A DNA stretch of 64,000 nucleotides from Durusdinium trenchii. Its lineage: Eukaryota > Sar > Dinophyceae > Suessiales > Symbiodiniaceae. The notes under the pieces are model-generated. The model searched no databases. It saw only the letters and a list, made by a program, of their open reading frames with translations, and was not told where the DNA came from. This document shows, one piece after another, positions 42,791 to 52,958 of this stretch; within the stretch, counting starts at the first letter, position 1, and each line of letters opens with the position of its first letter. The DNA lies in the NCBI GenBank assembly GCA_963970005.1, contig CAXAMN010001448.1, positions 371,213-435,212 of the forward strand, written 5' to 3'. The translations under genes were made by a program, and so were the position numbers.

Positions 42791-43860
42791 ACCGCTCTGA
42801 GTTCTTTCTGTCTTCTCTGTTGCTCCATTCAGGAAAATCCCAATGGTCACTTGTCACTCCAAATCGCTTGAGTTGCGTCAACAAGACTCCGGCGTCTTGT
42901 GTTCCTTGAAGATAACTTCCAAGGTGTCTCAAAGCTGTGTACGCCAACTTCGTTCCTCCAGCCATGTAGGTTGACAAAGTCTTCAAAGATTGTTGGATGT
43001 CTTGTCGATCCTGTGCTATGTAAAGTGCCAACCCCAAACCAGATCGGAACATTCGTTGGTCCTCCGCATTGAGTCGTTCATGCTCTTTGATGTTGTCCTT
43101 CTCGTACACCTCGAGGTTGCTGTGGTGTGGTAGTGTCTTGGTCTTCTTTCCATGTAGTTCAAGTAGCTCTACCATCTTCTTGATGTAGGAAAGATTTGGT
43201 TGCGCAAAGATTCCCTGCCTTGCCAAGACCACTTTCTTCTTCAGGTAGTAGAAGGTATTGTTGCTGCCGTACTCAAAGGGTCCTTCGGCATTCATGGTCA
43301 GCTGCTTTCTTACCATCTCGCTGAACCATGTCCAGTCTTCGACTCCACTTGCCACCAAAACATCGTTCACATGGATCATCAAAAACATCTTTCTCGTGGA
43401 ATGCTTGAATACTGTTGGCATTCCCTTGTAGCTCTCGAAGCTCATCTTCTCAACCAACTCCTTGAAGTGTTCACTCCATCTCAAAGCTGCATTCCTCTGC
43501 CCTGGCAGGCATTTGAGTAATATCCAGCGTTCTGCTGTCAGCAAGGGATTGTTTGCTTGTTCTCCTTGCGCCAGATTTCTTACCCAATTGGGTACAATCA
43601 CTTCAACTAACTCTCGCTGCTTGACTGAAAGAAAAGCATCTTTGATGTCTGCCACAAACAAGGATAGGTTGAAAAGCTTTCCAAGAACAAAATCAATCTC
43701 ATCGTGAATCCTGCTGGCGTTGGGCTGAACTGGTTCTCATCCGTGTTGCCTGTGCGATATTCGCGCGCAACTATCCTGGTCAACATCCAGAAATAGCCCT
43801 TCCAGAAGAACGAGTTGTTCGTGCATTTGGGAAGCAGATTTTCCAAGACACAGCTGTTGA
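42791..43860 (-). pseudogene. Copia-type reverse transcriptase
   Basis: The frame 43607-43846 has WMLTRIVAREYRTGN and DENQFSP; after a frameshift near 43650 the frame from 43661 has VADIKDAFLSVKQREL (motif A, Asp), LLKCLPGQRNAALRWSEHF (motif B) and LMIHVNDVLVASG (motif C). The last should read VDD, so one catalytic Asp is Asn (residue 99). Later blocks include GLALYIAQDRQDIQQSLKTL and LRHLGSYLQGTQDAGVLL. The frame stays open through the repeat insertion to 42297, but residues after about 290 are repeat-derived. No integrase is visible upstream, where the plus-strand LINE starts at 43864. Confidence 0.8.
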
Positions 43861-43863
43861 TGA

Positions 43864-46302
43864 ATGTCCGAGCCTATCAGTCGAGAATGGTGTTTACGTT
43901 TGTATTTACGGAGAACCTGCGCGAGTTGTTTTTCAAAGGGCTCAGGCCCACCTCTTGGAATTATGACAGCACTTGCTTACTTGCCTATTGGCACTCTCCG
44001 TTTAATACAGCGTACCATCTCGACAGGGCTCCGTGCATTCTACTGGCTATCTCATGGTGAACATTGTGGAAGATCAATCACTCAGGTCTCCTCATTACAT
44101 TTTTTGATACATTTTCTCTCTCCGAAAGTTGCTTATAGGCGCATAAAGGTGCGTGACTTCATTGCTGCTTGTGGGTTTCACCACCATTATTTCGAATTGG
44201 AAGATGCAACGCGGACATTGATACGGCTTCTTCGAAATCACCGAACATGGAATATAGCTGAGGCTATCAGCCCCACTTCATTCCCTCCTGTCATGCCCAA
44301 TGATGTTGCAACGTTGCAACTGACCCCATGGAAGTTTGGGGATTTGTGTCGTCAAATCCTTGAGTTCAGACTTCAACGTCCCACTAATCTTCCAGTGTCT
44401 ATTCGTTGTCTTTACAGCTGGAACCTGAACAGCTGGTATCCAGAGAGTGTGAACAATGCCCACAAAACATGGGTCATTCGTTCGCTCCTAAAGACAGCAC
44501 CGGTTCTACTACAAGAAACAAAATGGACGCAAGTACAGTTACAACATCTTGCACACACTTGGCCTGATATTCGAATAGCTGCTGCGTTAGCGAAACAAGA
44601 CCCAAATCCACAAGCAGGCGTGGCTATACTTTTGCCTCCTGGTTGGGACATTAGTAGCCAAAGAATCCTCGTTGATCACTATGCCGTTGCCGCCTGTGTC
44701 TCCTTCCAAGCTTGCCAAATATGGCTTGCCTCGGTCTACTTGCCGCCCAACAGCCAACAGGCTCTTGTTAGCAGAGTTTTTCAAGCCATCCTTGCGCTCG
44801 ATGAACACCCTGTCCTCATAGGAGGTGACTTTAACCGCTGCGACCAGCATCACCCACAAATTTGGGATGATTTCGTGAGCCAAGCAGGTCTTATGGACAT
44901 CGACCCTACCTTCCCGACCTACAGATACACTAACCAGCACGGTCATACAGTGGAATCACCTCTTGACCGTGTCCTAGTGCCTAGTATCTTCTTAGATACT
45001 GCACAATTGCATGTTCAGATCAAAGGTAGATATCGGATACAAACGTGCCATCATAAACTCATCAGGGTGTTTCTTAAAATGAAACCGAGGCTGACACCTC
45101 ACCCGCAATCAGAGCAGCATCAAACAATACCTACGAAAGTGTTTCTTGACCCCACTGCTTTTGCCAGTGGGTCAACAGAGGAAAATCGACAACAGGCGTT
45201 GCATCAGTTACGGCGAAGAATACTGCTTGCTCCAGAAAGTTGCCCCATTTCCACACCAATTTCAATGCACACTAGGGCGCTTGTCTGGAGTTGGTGGAGG
45301 ACCTTCTCGAACTCTTTCAAACAGTTAACACCGCTCAAAAAGTTGTATAAACTCCTTGGCAAAAATCAAGCAGTTCTCCACGTTAGACAAGAAGACCTTC
45401 GACATCTGTACGAGCAAAGTGGCCTAGCTGCACTCTTGCAAACTTGGCCACAGCAGCATGAAAAGTCTTTGGAGCCCACCACACTCATTGCCGCACTGCA
45501 GGCTGCTGAAATCGCCACGGCTGCTCTACCCAGCATCCCCTTTGGACAGGAAAGTACTGACCCTGCAAGAAGGCGGCAACGCTTATTTTGGGATCGTCTC
45601 AAAACGGTCTGCCCAAGAGGCACATTCTACCATGGCCCGCTCTTGCAAAGTAACGGAAATGAATGTCGAACAGCACAGGAATATGATGAAGCCACGCTTG
45701 CAACGAGATCATTTTGGTTTCGGCCGCCCGTGCGGTACGATCCATCATGGTCTCGAACGCTTGCTATCTACCGGCAGCAAACAGAGCCATGGCCCCCTAT
45801 TCCGGAACCATCCACGGACGATTATATTGCACATCTCCTACTTACTAAAGATTCTGCCCCTGGTCCTGATGGACTCCCGTATGCTTTGTGGCGTATGATC
45901 CCTTACCATACCGCAGCTATCCTGCAGGATGATTTTGATCGAATGATTTCCTGCACACTACCTGCCCCAACTCAAATAGGTGTCTGGATCCCAAAGGCAA
46001 AACAAGGGCCCACTGCTGACTTCTTTCGCCCCTTAGGCATGCCAGACACCCTTGACCGTCTCCAGGATGGTACAGCTGCTGCTATTCTTTTTCGGGTAAC
46101 CCGGCACTGCCTCCACCCAGCACAAACTATGCTAAATGCGTTTCGGGAACCTCAACGAGCTGTGCTTGAGGTTCAGCAAACGCTTGAAGGGGCAATCCCT
46201 GCTTCTGCGCTCTTCGCAGATCTGTCCAAAGCTTTTGAGCGAGTCAATGCCTTCTGGATCCTTCACATCCTCCACATACGACAGTGCGCTCCTCCTTTTT
46301 GA
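43864..46302 (+). CDS. Third LINE: APE endonuclease and first half of RT
   Basis: Residues 1-180 are unassigned. The endonuclease follows with YSWNLNSW (Asn187/189), LLQETKW (Glu218), VYLPP, IGGDFNRC (Asp322, Asn324), SPLDRVL (Asp368) and CHH (His396/397, where SDH is usual). A long linker follows. The RT begins near residue 695 with SAPGPDGLPYALW, PADFFRPLGMPDTLDRL-type motif 2 and motif A ALFADLSKAFERVN. The frame ends at 46302 after RQCAPPF and the protein continues in 46136-47914. It abuts the divergent copia RT at 43860, so the LINE is 5'-truncated there or the two elements share a breakpoint. It is not the same family as 25.7-32.9 kb. Confidence 0.75.
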   Translation: MSEPISREWCLRLYLRRTCASCFSKGSGPPLGIMTALAYLPIGTLRLIQRTISTGLRAFYWLSHGEHCGRSITQVSSLHFLIHFLSPKVAYRRIKVRDFIAACGFHHHYFELEDATRTLIRLLRNHRTWNIAEAISPTSFPPVMPNDVATLQLTPWKFGDLCRQILEFRLQRPTNLPVSIRCLYSWNLNSWYPESVNNAHKTWVIRSLLKTAPVLLQETKWTQVQLQHLAHTWPDIRIAAALAKQDPNPQAGVAILLPPGWDISSQRILVDHYAVAACVSFQACQIWLASVYLPPNSQQALVSRVFQAILALDEHPVLIGGDFNRCDQHHPQIWDDFVSQAGLMDIDPTFPTYRYTNQHGHTVESPLDRVLVPSIFLDTAQLHVQIKGRYRIQTCHHKLIRVFLKMKPRLTPHPQSEQHQTIPTKVFLDPTAFASGSTEENRQQALHQLRRRILLAPESCPISTPISMHTRALVWSWWRTFSNSFKQLTPLKKLYKLLGKNQAVLHVRQEDLRHLYEQSGLAALLQTWPQQHEKSLEPTTLIAALQAAEIATAALPSIPFGQESTDPARRRQRLFWDRLKTVCPRGTFYHGPLLQSNGNECRTAQEYDEATLATRSFWFRPPVRYDPSWSRTLAIYRQQTEPWPPIPEPSTDDYIAHLLLTKDSAPGPDGLPYALWRMIPYHTAAILQDDFDRMISCTLPAPTQIGVWIPKAKQGPTADFFRPLGMPDTLDRLQDGTAAAILFRVTRHCLHPAQTMLNAFREPQRAVLEVQQTLEGAIPASALFADLSKAFERVNAFWILHILHIRQCAPPF

Positions 46303-47914
46303 AAGACGGATACGACACAAAGTTCAAGGGCGGCTTCTGCCGCCGCGTGCAGTCCACTCAGGGGTTGATATGGGTAGATCAACCTCGGTATATTTCTTCT
46401 GTTTGGCTATGGATCCCATATTTGTTGCACTGCATCACGTGCCGCGAGTTCTGCTTGTTGCAGGCTATGTAGACGACACGACCATTGTCGGGCAACAAAG
46501 CGATCCGCAGTGGATCAAAGAAGTGTTTGCTTTTATAGACTCATGGTCAACTGCTGGTGTCATGATGGACGCGCACACATGTTGGCAAGTTGGCCTCTCC
46601 ACAGAGCCCCTTCCCGAGCAAAAATTGTTACGATTTGAAGATATTTCGAGGGCTTTTCTTCCCTGGCATGAGCAGGGCGAACCTACAGTCTCACGTGCTA
46701 TCCAGCACATTCCCTCACATGCGCACTACTTTGTCCTTCGCCATGGAGAGCACTGTGCGCTTTTCCACACCAGTCAAATACATGAGTGGGTGCAACATGG
46801 TCATTACCTTTTGCTGCAACTAGCAGCTAGTCCGTGCTCGTGTCGCTCTAAAACTCAGCTTCTTACAAGCGATGCTTTTACCCTGGCTCAGTTATATCAA
46901 GTCGACCGAGCTGGGCTCGGTAGCCAGTGTATTGTCCCTGCGACCGTCAACTTGGGCCTCACTATTCATACGGGATGGTCATGTGGTATACAAGCTGATC
47001 AAATCGAATACTGTCCGCTGGTGCGTACTGCACCATCTCTCCTCTCCAAACAACTACTAAAGTTTCGTACGAGAATTGCCGCTGGAATGAAAGGCAACTT
47101 AAGCATTCATGCCAAAATCATATACTTCAATGCTTTCTCGCTCAGTCTGTTTTACTATGTGCAGACGCATCGACACTTCCCTAAGCAGGTCCTGGCACCG
47201 CTATACCGGACACTGGCTGACTTTCTCCTTAAAAGGCACTGGTTTCCACAGCACAAACTAGTTGGCATTTGTCGATGGCTCCCCTGTGTCCTCTGCCACG
47301 GAGGCGCCAATGCTATCGACCACTGGCTTTCGTACTGTCCAGTTGTCTATGGTGCTTGGCTACTCCTCTGGAAAGGGAATTCACCGCCGCTTGATTGGCG
47401 GAGTATTCCGAACCGACAAACGGGAGTTGCACTGTGTTATTTACTATTCCATGCTCGGCGACTTGTCACAGAATATGGGGGACTACGACCAACCATTGAA
47501 CGTCTTAAACTTCGAACTACCCAACGACATGTCATCGACTTGTGGCAGCGTGTTTACCAATCCTTACCGACCATCCTCCTTCAATGGTTTCGAGCCCCAC
47601 CACTCCATCAAGATTTGCCGTGCACAAATACCACGCACATTCGGGTACAAAGATTCCCTCAAACACAAATCGACTCAGCACTGCTCCCCGATAAAGGGCT
47701 GTGTACTAATCGTGCTTTTCGCAAACATGAGGTAATTGCCACTTTCGGATCATCCGATGTGCAACTACGACTCCTTCTGACACAGTACAGACGGCTCCCC
47801 TTTCCCGCTGCTACTGCGGCTCTGCTTCCGTACACTTGTCACTGTTTTTTTTTNNNNNNNNNNTGTGTGTGCCGAGAGGCACAAGTCACCTTGAATGAAT
47901 TCAGAGTAGGATGA
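46136..47914 (+). CDS. Third LINE: RT palm, thumb and zinc motif (frameshifted continuation)
   Basis: From about 46300 this frame carries GVDMGRSTSVYFFCLAMDP (motif B position) and AGYVDDTTIVG (motif C, both Asp present). A long thumb region follows and then CVLCHGGANAIDHWLSYC, the LINE CCHC motif. The first ~55 residues overlap the previous frame and are not real. The end is lost in a T run and a 10-N gap (47854-47863), so the stop at 47914 beyond the gap is not reliable. Confidence 0.75.
   Translation: MRFGNLNELCLRFSKRLKGQSLLLRSSQICPKLLSESMPSGSFTSSTYDSALLLFERRIRHKVQGRLLPPRAVHSGVDMGRSTSVYFFCLAMDPIFVALHHVPRVLLVAGYVDDTTIVGQQSDPQWIKEVFAFIDSWSTAGVMMDAHTCWQVGLSTEPLPEQKLLRFEDISRAFLPWHEQGEPTVSRAIQHIPSHAHYFVLRHGEHCALFHTSQIHEWVQHGHYLLLQLAASPCSCRSKTQLLTSDAFTLAQLYQVDRAGLGSQCIVPATVNLGLTIHTGWSCGIQADQIEYCPLVRTAPSLLSKQLLKFRTRIAAGMKGNLSIHAKIIYFNAFSLSLFYYVQTHRHFPKQVLAPLYRTLADFLLKRHWFPQHKLVGICRWLPCVLCHGGANAIDHWLSYCPVVYGAWLLLWKGNSPPLDWRSIPNRQTGVALCYLLFHARRLVTEYGGLRPTIERLKLRTTQRHVIDLWQRVYQSLPTILLQWFRAPPLHQDLPCTNTTHIRVQRFPQTQIDSALLPDKGLCTNRAFRKHEVIATFGSSDVQLRLLLTQYRRLPFPAATAALLPYTCHCFFXXXXCVCREAQVTLNEFRVG
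47854..47863. other. Assembly gap (10 N)
   Basis: Ten N bases directly after T9. The true length of missing sequence is unknown, and contiguity of the two sides rests on the assembly. Confidence 0.99.
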
Positions 47915-49090
47915 GAAGACACGAGCCAGAACCAAAAAGGCCCAGCAACAAACAACCAAACACCAACCAAAACAGCAACAACCCACACAACAGGAGCAGG
48001 CTCATATCCTCCCGAGATGTGAAACAAAAAGGTGAAGATCCGGAGATCTAACACGAGAGTGAAACGGGGCAATGAATTCTACATTCAGGCTGCACTCAGT
48101 TAAGGATGTCCATCATCAAGCCCCTTCCTGTTAGTTGGGTGACGAGTGTCCCGACACAGGTGTTGTGCTGCACAGTCGTCGTTAAGCAAGACCGGATGCA
48201 AATGTGAGGTGCTTTCCAGGCCAGTTTCGGAGCTAGGCAAGACGAAACTTGTATCAAAGAGCACGAAAGAGCCTATGCTAACGTAGATTTGCTCCTAATT
48301 GGCCTACTCTGTAACGAAAGGTCCTCCAGTTTGCGGGACAAAATTCCGGCTGGCTCATGGCCTTTGCTTGAGCATTGTAATACGCCGGGTATGTGCCAGG
48401 ACAAGAGGTAGGGTAGGCAATGGGCATCACCCCCTCTCGACATAGAGGACACATCAAGGCAAGACAATCCAGGAAGTAGTAAGGTAGAAGCCACTGCCTC
48501 TATCCCGAGTCGTAAGAGGCATGACTCTATGGTATCTCTGGTCAAACATGCGAACTTGAAAAAGGGCCGAAGATCATAAGAGGCCTGCAGCGGGCTAGCA
48601 GTGGCATGTAGATGTAGCTACGAGACCAACTTCGGGGAGGTGATGAGGGCGTGCACCCAGAAAGCAGTTCCAAAACCAGGACAATCGGGACCTGCTGTGG
48701 TCACACAGCGTAGCAAGATGAGCCTCTCCGATTACTGCCAAAGTGCAAGTCACCCGAAAGCGAGAGCAAGTATGGCACGGTGGGCCAGCCTCGGCAGGTT
48801 CTGCATTTTTCTAGGGTCACTCGAGTGCACCGAAGTTCTAGACGTCACGCAAGCCCCATGAACTACGTGAAACGGTGAGACGCCGCTATTCCTAGTGCTA
48901 GAGAACTGTACACTGTACCACGCCCTGACCACCTCTTGGGAGGCAGCCAGGGGAGCTGGCTATCTACTCAGTTGCACTGGCAAAGTTGGCAAATGGAGTC
49001 ACTGACCTGCGACTCCTTGCTGATCTGCTAGCTAGCTCCGAGCCGATTAGCCAAGCTACTCTGGGTCCCATTCCCCAGACACTTTTGCAT
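47915..49090. other. No gene recognised
   Basis: About 1.2 kb with more even base composition than its neighbours. Frames at 48273-48545 (minus) and 48601-48861 (plus) have no motif. It could be the distal non-coding part of the LRR gene, which ends at 49097. Confidence 0.4.
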
Positions 49091-49096
49091 GCATTG

Positions 49097-50374
49097 TTAC
49101 CGACGTGCGGCAGCACTAGGATTGGCTTCTGCGCAACTTCTCATGAAGTCCGCCCACCCTTCTTTTGCAGCAGTGGGCTTGGGGAGAAACCGAATCAATG
49201 TTGGGAGTGCCAGTTTAGTGCACATCTCGAATGCATCATGTTCTGCATAGGTACCCCTCCAGGTTCTTTTCTTGCCCATCCGGACGAGTTTGCATAGCTG
49301 AGTACAACCAGCAAACGCTCGCTTGTTAATGTACAGCAGGGCAGGTGGAGAATGTATTTCTTCCAGGGAAGTACACCTCAGAAAGGCATCTCGCCCAATG
49401 CGTCTCAAAGTCTTGGCCAGCTTGAGATGCTGTAGCTGGGAGCAGCGTGCGAAAGTGCCCCCTAAGATTTCATTGATGTCAGTCCGTGAAATGTCCACGG
49501 TCTGCAGCCTGTCGCAGTGTTCGAAAGCTGCCGGTCCCATCCAGCAGAAGTCTGCTGGCAGGTTTAGCTCCTCAAGCCCAGCCTCCGAGAAGCAACCTTC
49601 TGGTATGACCCGATTCGGGTCGCGTGGATCATATTTGGTCATTTCCAAACCGAGTGTCCGCAAAGTGCGGCATTTTTCAAAGGCTCGGGTGTGTAGACGC
49701 GCTCGCGGCGCTAGCTGGTTGTCTGCTTTGTCTGGGTCTCCAACGCGGGCTAGCGCATGGCACTCCTCAAATACCCAGCGCCCAAAATCTCTGCACTCTG
49801 GGGCAGTGACCGTGTGGAGCACGTAACATCGCTGGAAGGCTCCGTCCTTCAGGCATACTAGCGAGCTGGGCAGGTGCACTATGAGCAACCGATTGCAATG
49901 CTGCCAGGCTGCCTCACCGATGGTGTGCACCCCTGCTTCAACTTGTAAATGCCTTACCTCATTCGAATGCGTGAAGGCATGGGGAAGCACCTGCCCTGAA
50001 CGAGTGGGCGGCACTTGGATGGCTTTGGCGTTCCTCTTCATCTGCCCTTTATGTTCTGCACGTGAGCAGCATTGACGGACAATGATGTGAAAGTGGTTGC
50101 AGTCCCTGAGGGTATCCCAGATAGGATTCCTCAGGAGTTGACCTGTGTCACATTGGACGAAGGTGAGTTCGCACCCAAAAGTGCTGCTCCCTCCTATGGT
50201 CGGGGGTTGCTCCAGGACCGCAGTTTCAAACTCATCAAGTCGGTCAAACTCTTGGAGATCAACAACGACTTGGTGTTCATCTCCCGCGAGGGTTGCAATC
50301 AACAGGAGGTGCACCACCAACTGTCGTTCATTGCTGACAAGCGAGCTCGTTTGCGACTCTATGTCGTTGTGCAT
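49097..50374 (-). CDS. BspA-type leucine-rich-repeat protein (425 aa)
   Basis: From about residue 130 the protein is a run of ~23-residue LRR_5 (BspA-like) repeats: IGEAAWQHCNRLLIVHLPSS, LKDGAFQRCYVLHTVTAPE, AFEHCDRLQTVDISRTDI, TFARCSQLQHLKLAKTLRRI, AFLRCTSLEEIHSPPALLYI. The N-terminal ~110 residues (LIATLAGDEHQVVVDLQEFD ... FHIIVRQ) could be a ubiquitin-like fold, judged only from strand pattern. Such LRRs bind proteins; the partner is unknown. No signal peptide or membrane segment is evident. The frame is intact, without breaks. An LRR end-module lies just upstream (50512-50805), so the locus is duplicated. Confidence 0.8.
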   Translation of the reverse strand: MHNDIESQTSSLVSNERQLVVHLLLIATLAGDEHQVVVDLQEFDRLDEFETAVLEQPPTIGGSSTFGCELTFVQCDTGQLLRNPIWDTLRDCNHFHIIVRQCCSRAEHKGQMKRNAKAIQVPPTRSGQVLPHAFTHSNEVRHLQVEAGVHTIGEAAWQHCNRLLIVHLPSSLVCLKDGAFQRCYVLHTVTAPECRDFGRWVFEECHALARVGDPDKADNQLAPRARLHTRAFEKCRTLRTLGLEMTKYDPRDPNRVIPEGCFSEAGLEELNLPADFCWMGPAAFEHCDRLQTVDISRTDINEILGGTFARCSQLQHLKLAKTLRRIGRDAFLRCTSLEEIHSPPALLYINKRAFAGCTQLCKLVRMGKKRTWRGTYAEHDAFEMCTKLALPTLIRFLPKPTAAKEGWADFMRSCAEANPSAAARR

Positions 50375-50511
50375 ATTTACGGTATCTGTACTTGCTACTG
50401 GGGGTTTGAGCCTGGCAGTGCAGAGGGGCAGCTACTTGGGTAGCCGTCCATGCTAGTAGTTATTGCGTGGCACTTCCTACTACTCATGTGAGCAGTATAG
50501 ATAGCGATCAG

Positions 50512-50805
50512 TCAAATGCAGGGGGCAATCCAATCACTGTCCTTAGGTAGGATGTAGTGAAGCCACTTAGGGGTGGCTAGTTTGGCGCACGCTTCAAAGG
50601 CATTGTTGGCAGCATAGGGATACCGCCATGCCTCATGCTTGTTCCTAGCATACTCCAGGTAAGAGAGCTCAGTGCAACTGCCAAAAGCTCTGTATCCTAT
50701 ATAGCGAATGCTGCTCGGGAGGGTCAGCCTCGCCAAGGATTTGCAACCTGCAATAACTTCTGCTCTGATTTGTCGCAGGCAGATTGGCAGCATGATTGTT
50801 TCCAT
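50512..50805 (-). CDS. LRR end-module, partial paralogue (97 aa)
   Basis: Reads LRQIRAEVIAGCKSLARLTL, IRYIGYRAFGSCTELSYLEY and NNAFEACAKLATPKWLHYIL, the same order as the last ~100 residues of the 425-residue protein (AFAGCTQLCKLVRM, DAFEMCTKLALPTLIRFLP). It has its own ATG, 23 bases downstream of a spliced-leader-like sequence. Either a 5'-truncated retrocopy or the last exon of an upstream paralogue. Confidence 0.65.
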   Translation of the reverse strand: METIMLPICLRQIRAEVIAGCKSLARLTLPSSIRYIGYRAFGSCTELSYLEYARNKHEAWRYPYAANNAFEACAKLATPKWLHYILPKDSDWIAPCI

Positions 50806-50827
50806 GTGAGCTGAACCGCTCTGTTTT

Positions 50828-50840
50828 CTTGAGCCAAATG
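50828..50840 (-). other. Spliced-leader-like relic before LRR ORF
   Basis: On the minus strand CATTTGGCTCAAG (50840-50828) matches the last bases of the dinoflagellate spliced leader with one T missing. It lies 23 bases before the ATG at 50805, as a short 5' UTR would. Confidence 0.5.
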
Positions 50841-50983
50841 TGAACAGCGTTGTAGCTGTTGTCGGTTTCTTTTCATGAACATCTAGGGAGGTGTCTTTTT
50901 GGATTCACACTCCCCCTACGGCGCTTTGCCGTACTTCGACCTGATGGTCTGTTCAAGCCACCTGATCTTTGATCAGGAAAAAG

Positions 50984-52273
50984 CTAAAGCCGCACCAGCG
51001 ACCATGGACATTCGGCAGGGCGTCCTTTCGCCAGTCCGCGCCCACGTAGATCAGCCGGTTGCCGAAAGTCATCTTGGACAGGTCCAGCACCCAAGCCACC
51101 GTCATTCGCAGGTACTCCAGTGCTCTCAGATCCTCTGGAGTCGATCGATGCTCCGGTGGAATCTCTGAACCTGAAGGCTATATGCCGACGTGTCAACCAG
51201 GTTGCTGATGGCAGGCGTAGGTAGTCCCATGCATCCGTACGAGGAATTGGTCGGAACTTCGTCGCCTCCTCATCCACCAGCAGCTGCACTTTGTCGAACA
51301 ACAATTGGGTCCACCACACTGATGGCTGCAAGGTCAACTGATCTTCTTCCGCACCATACGGAGGGACCAGCCGTGGAGCTTGGGGCCAATGTGGCCGCTC
51401 CCAAGGGTTTTCGTAGTGCCAGTGTGGATCTTCTCCAGGTTCAACCGGTGGGCGAGGCATTGCCATGTGCTTCGGTGTCTGAACCCACGGTGGCGCTTCA
51501 TCCGGCCATGGAGACGCCAAAGACCTTGGACACGATGAAGAACCCCCATAGCCCTTTGAAGCAGTCATACTTTTTGAAGAAGTCCCCATTGCCGCGGCGC
51601 CTCGTGCAGCAGCCTTTCCCCCGCTCTCTTCAACCATGTAGGCGGGTGGCCTCTTCCACAAAGCATTCTCTCCCCCGGATCTGCAGTTGGCATTGATGTC
51701 CGGAGCATGTTGCACATATTTTGGCAAAACCGGTGGAGGTTTTGCCGGCGGTTGCTGACCGATCGGAACTTCTTTCGGAAGGATCGGCGGAGCCTTCACT
51801 GAGGGAGAGGATGACTCTCCTCCATGCTCTTCCCATGTCCTCGCCCCTGATGACGATGCGGTCGAGTTGCCAACCCCCTGGTTGCCGAAGAACCCCGTCT
51901 CGCCTCCGCCACCACTGAAGCGCAGTTGAATCTTGCCCCAAACGCCATGGCGCACGCTCGACGTTTCCAACTCTACACAGGAAGCCTCTAGGCTACCGTT
52001 GGGATCGAAAGGTTCCGACCCTTGCGTGCGGCCCGACGCAAAAGATTCTTTGGCCTCTTGTTCACTTTTGTCTTCTTGTTCTTTTCTTTGTTCTTCTTTT
52101 GGTGACCCCTGGTCTTTTGTTTCCCTTGCCGAGGATCCACCTCGCAGGGCACACAGGCGAAGTCGAACAGAACCCTTGGATTCTCCCCCATAGCTACAGC
52201 TGATTGGCTGACCATGTGAAGTAGGAGGTTTCGAATCCCCCGGTCCTGAACCCCTCTTCCCTATTGGCTTCAA
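50984..52273 (-). CDS. Copia element C-terminal extension (Pro/Trp-rich)
   Basis: Continues past RNase H in another frame. It is rich in Lys/Glu/Gln at first (KDQGSPKEEQRKEQEDKSEQ), then Pro-rich (APPILPKEVP, PPPVLPKYV), then Trp/Pro-rich (DPHWHYENPWERPHWPQAPR) with an end that looks folded (WWTQLLFDKVQLLVDEEATK). No known domain. The real start should come by frameshift from the RNase H frame near 52210-52250. Confidence 0.45.
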   Translation of the reverse strand: MKPIGKRGSGPGDSKPPTSHGQPISCSYGGESKGSVRLRLCALRGGSSARETKDQGSPKEEQRKEQEDKSEQEAKESFASGRTQGSEPFDPNGSLEASCVELETSSVRHGVWGKIQLRFSGGGGETGFFGNQGVGNSTASSSGARTWEEHGGESSSPSVKAPPILPKEVPIGQQPPAKPPPVLPKYVQHAPDINANCRSGGENALWKRPPAYMVEESGGKAAARGAAAMGTSSKSMTASKGYGGSSSCPRSLASPWPDEAPPWVQTPKHMAMPRPPVEPGEDPHWHYENPWERPHWPQAPRLVPPYGAEEDQLTLQPSVWWTQLLFDKVQLLVDEEATKFRPIPRTDAWDYLRLPSATWLTRRHIAFRFRDSTGASIDSRGSESTGVPANDGGLGAGPVQDDFRQPADLRGRGLAKGRPAECPWSLVRL

Positions 52274-52916
52274 AGGCTAAAGCTACCGCGAGTGAAGCTG
52301 CCACTGCAATCTTGGTGACCGCATTGGGCCATTGATGACAAGCTGCACAGCTCGCCATGCACAAAGCTACCTTGGCCAGCCTCACACCTCCATCGTTCTC
52401 AGTCGTCAGGGCGCCGTCCTTCGCGGCCATGACATTCTCCCCCAGGTCCACCATGTTGATGAACTGCCGGAACCTGTTCCAGGAACTTTTCACCGCGATC
52501 GCCTTGGTCAGGAAGTCCGCAATCAGCTTCGATCCTTCAAGGTGGTAGATCTGCCACGTCCCCAACCGAGCCCTTTCCCTCAAGGCATATGATCTCAACC
52601 TCAGGTGTCTGGTTCTCCACGGGCCGTCGGGTTGTTGGATGATGGCAATGGCGGCCTGACTGTCACCATATGTCACCACCGAAGGCAGCTCCCCCAGGCC
52701 CAAGACTTCTCCAAGTAGAGCCTGCAAGCTGTCCCCCATCAGTGAGGATTCGATGTAGGCCAGAAGCTCTGCTTCAGCGGTGGAAAGGGCCATGCAACTT
52801 TGCCTTGATGACTCCCATTGCACAACTCCTCCTCCTACCATCCCCACGATGCCCTGGATACTTTTTTCTCCTTGAGGTGCATAGGAGACGTCACAATAGA
52901 TTTCGACCAGATTCAT
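52194..52916 (-). CDS. Copia RNase H with hydrophobic tail
   Basis: RNase H removes the RNA strand during reverse transcription. Visible residues are Asp9 (EIYCDVSYAP), Glu48/50 (MALSTAEAEL), Asp85 (TYGDSQAA) and the C-terminal block LEGSKLIADFLTKA. After it comes a short hydrophobic segment (IAVAASLAVALAFEA). The upstream part up to RPDLSYAIGALGR survives as a fragment in another frame (about 52950), so the joining segment has been deleted. Confidence 0.8.
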   Translation of the reverse strand: MNLVEIYCDVSYAPQGEKSIQGIVGMVGGGVVQWESSRQSCMALSTAEAELLAYIESSLMGDSLQALLGEVLGLGELPSVVTYGDSQAAIAIIQQPDGPWRTRHLRLRSYALRERARLGTWQIYHLEGSKLIADFLTKAIAVKSSWNRFRQFINMVDLGENVMAAKDGALTTENDGGVRLAKVALCMASCAACHQWPNAVTKIAVAASLAVALAFEANREEGFRTGGFETSYFTWSANQL

Positions 52917-52958
52917 GCTGCGTTCACGCGCCCCAGTGCCCCAATTGCATAGGATAGA

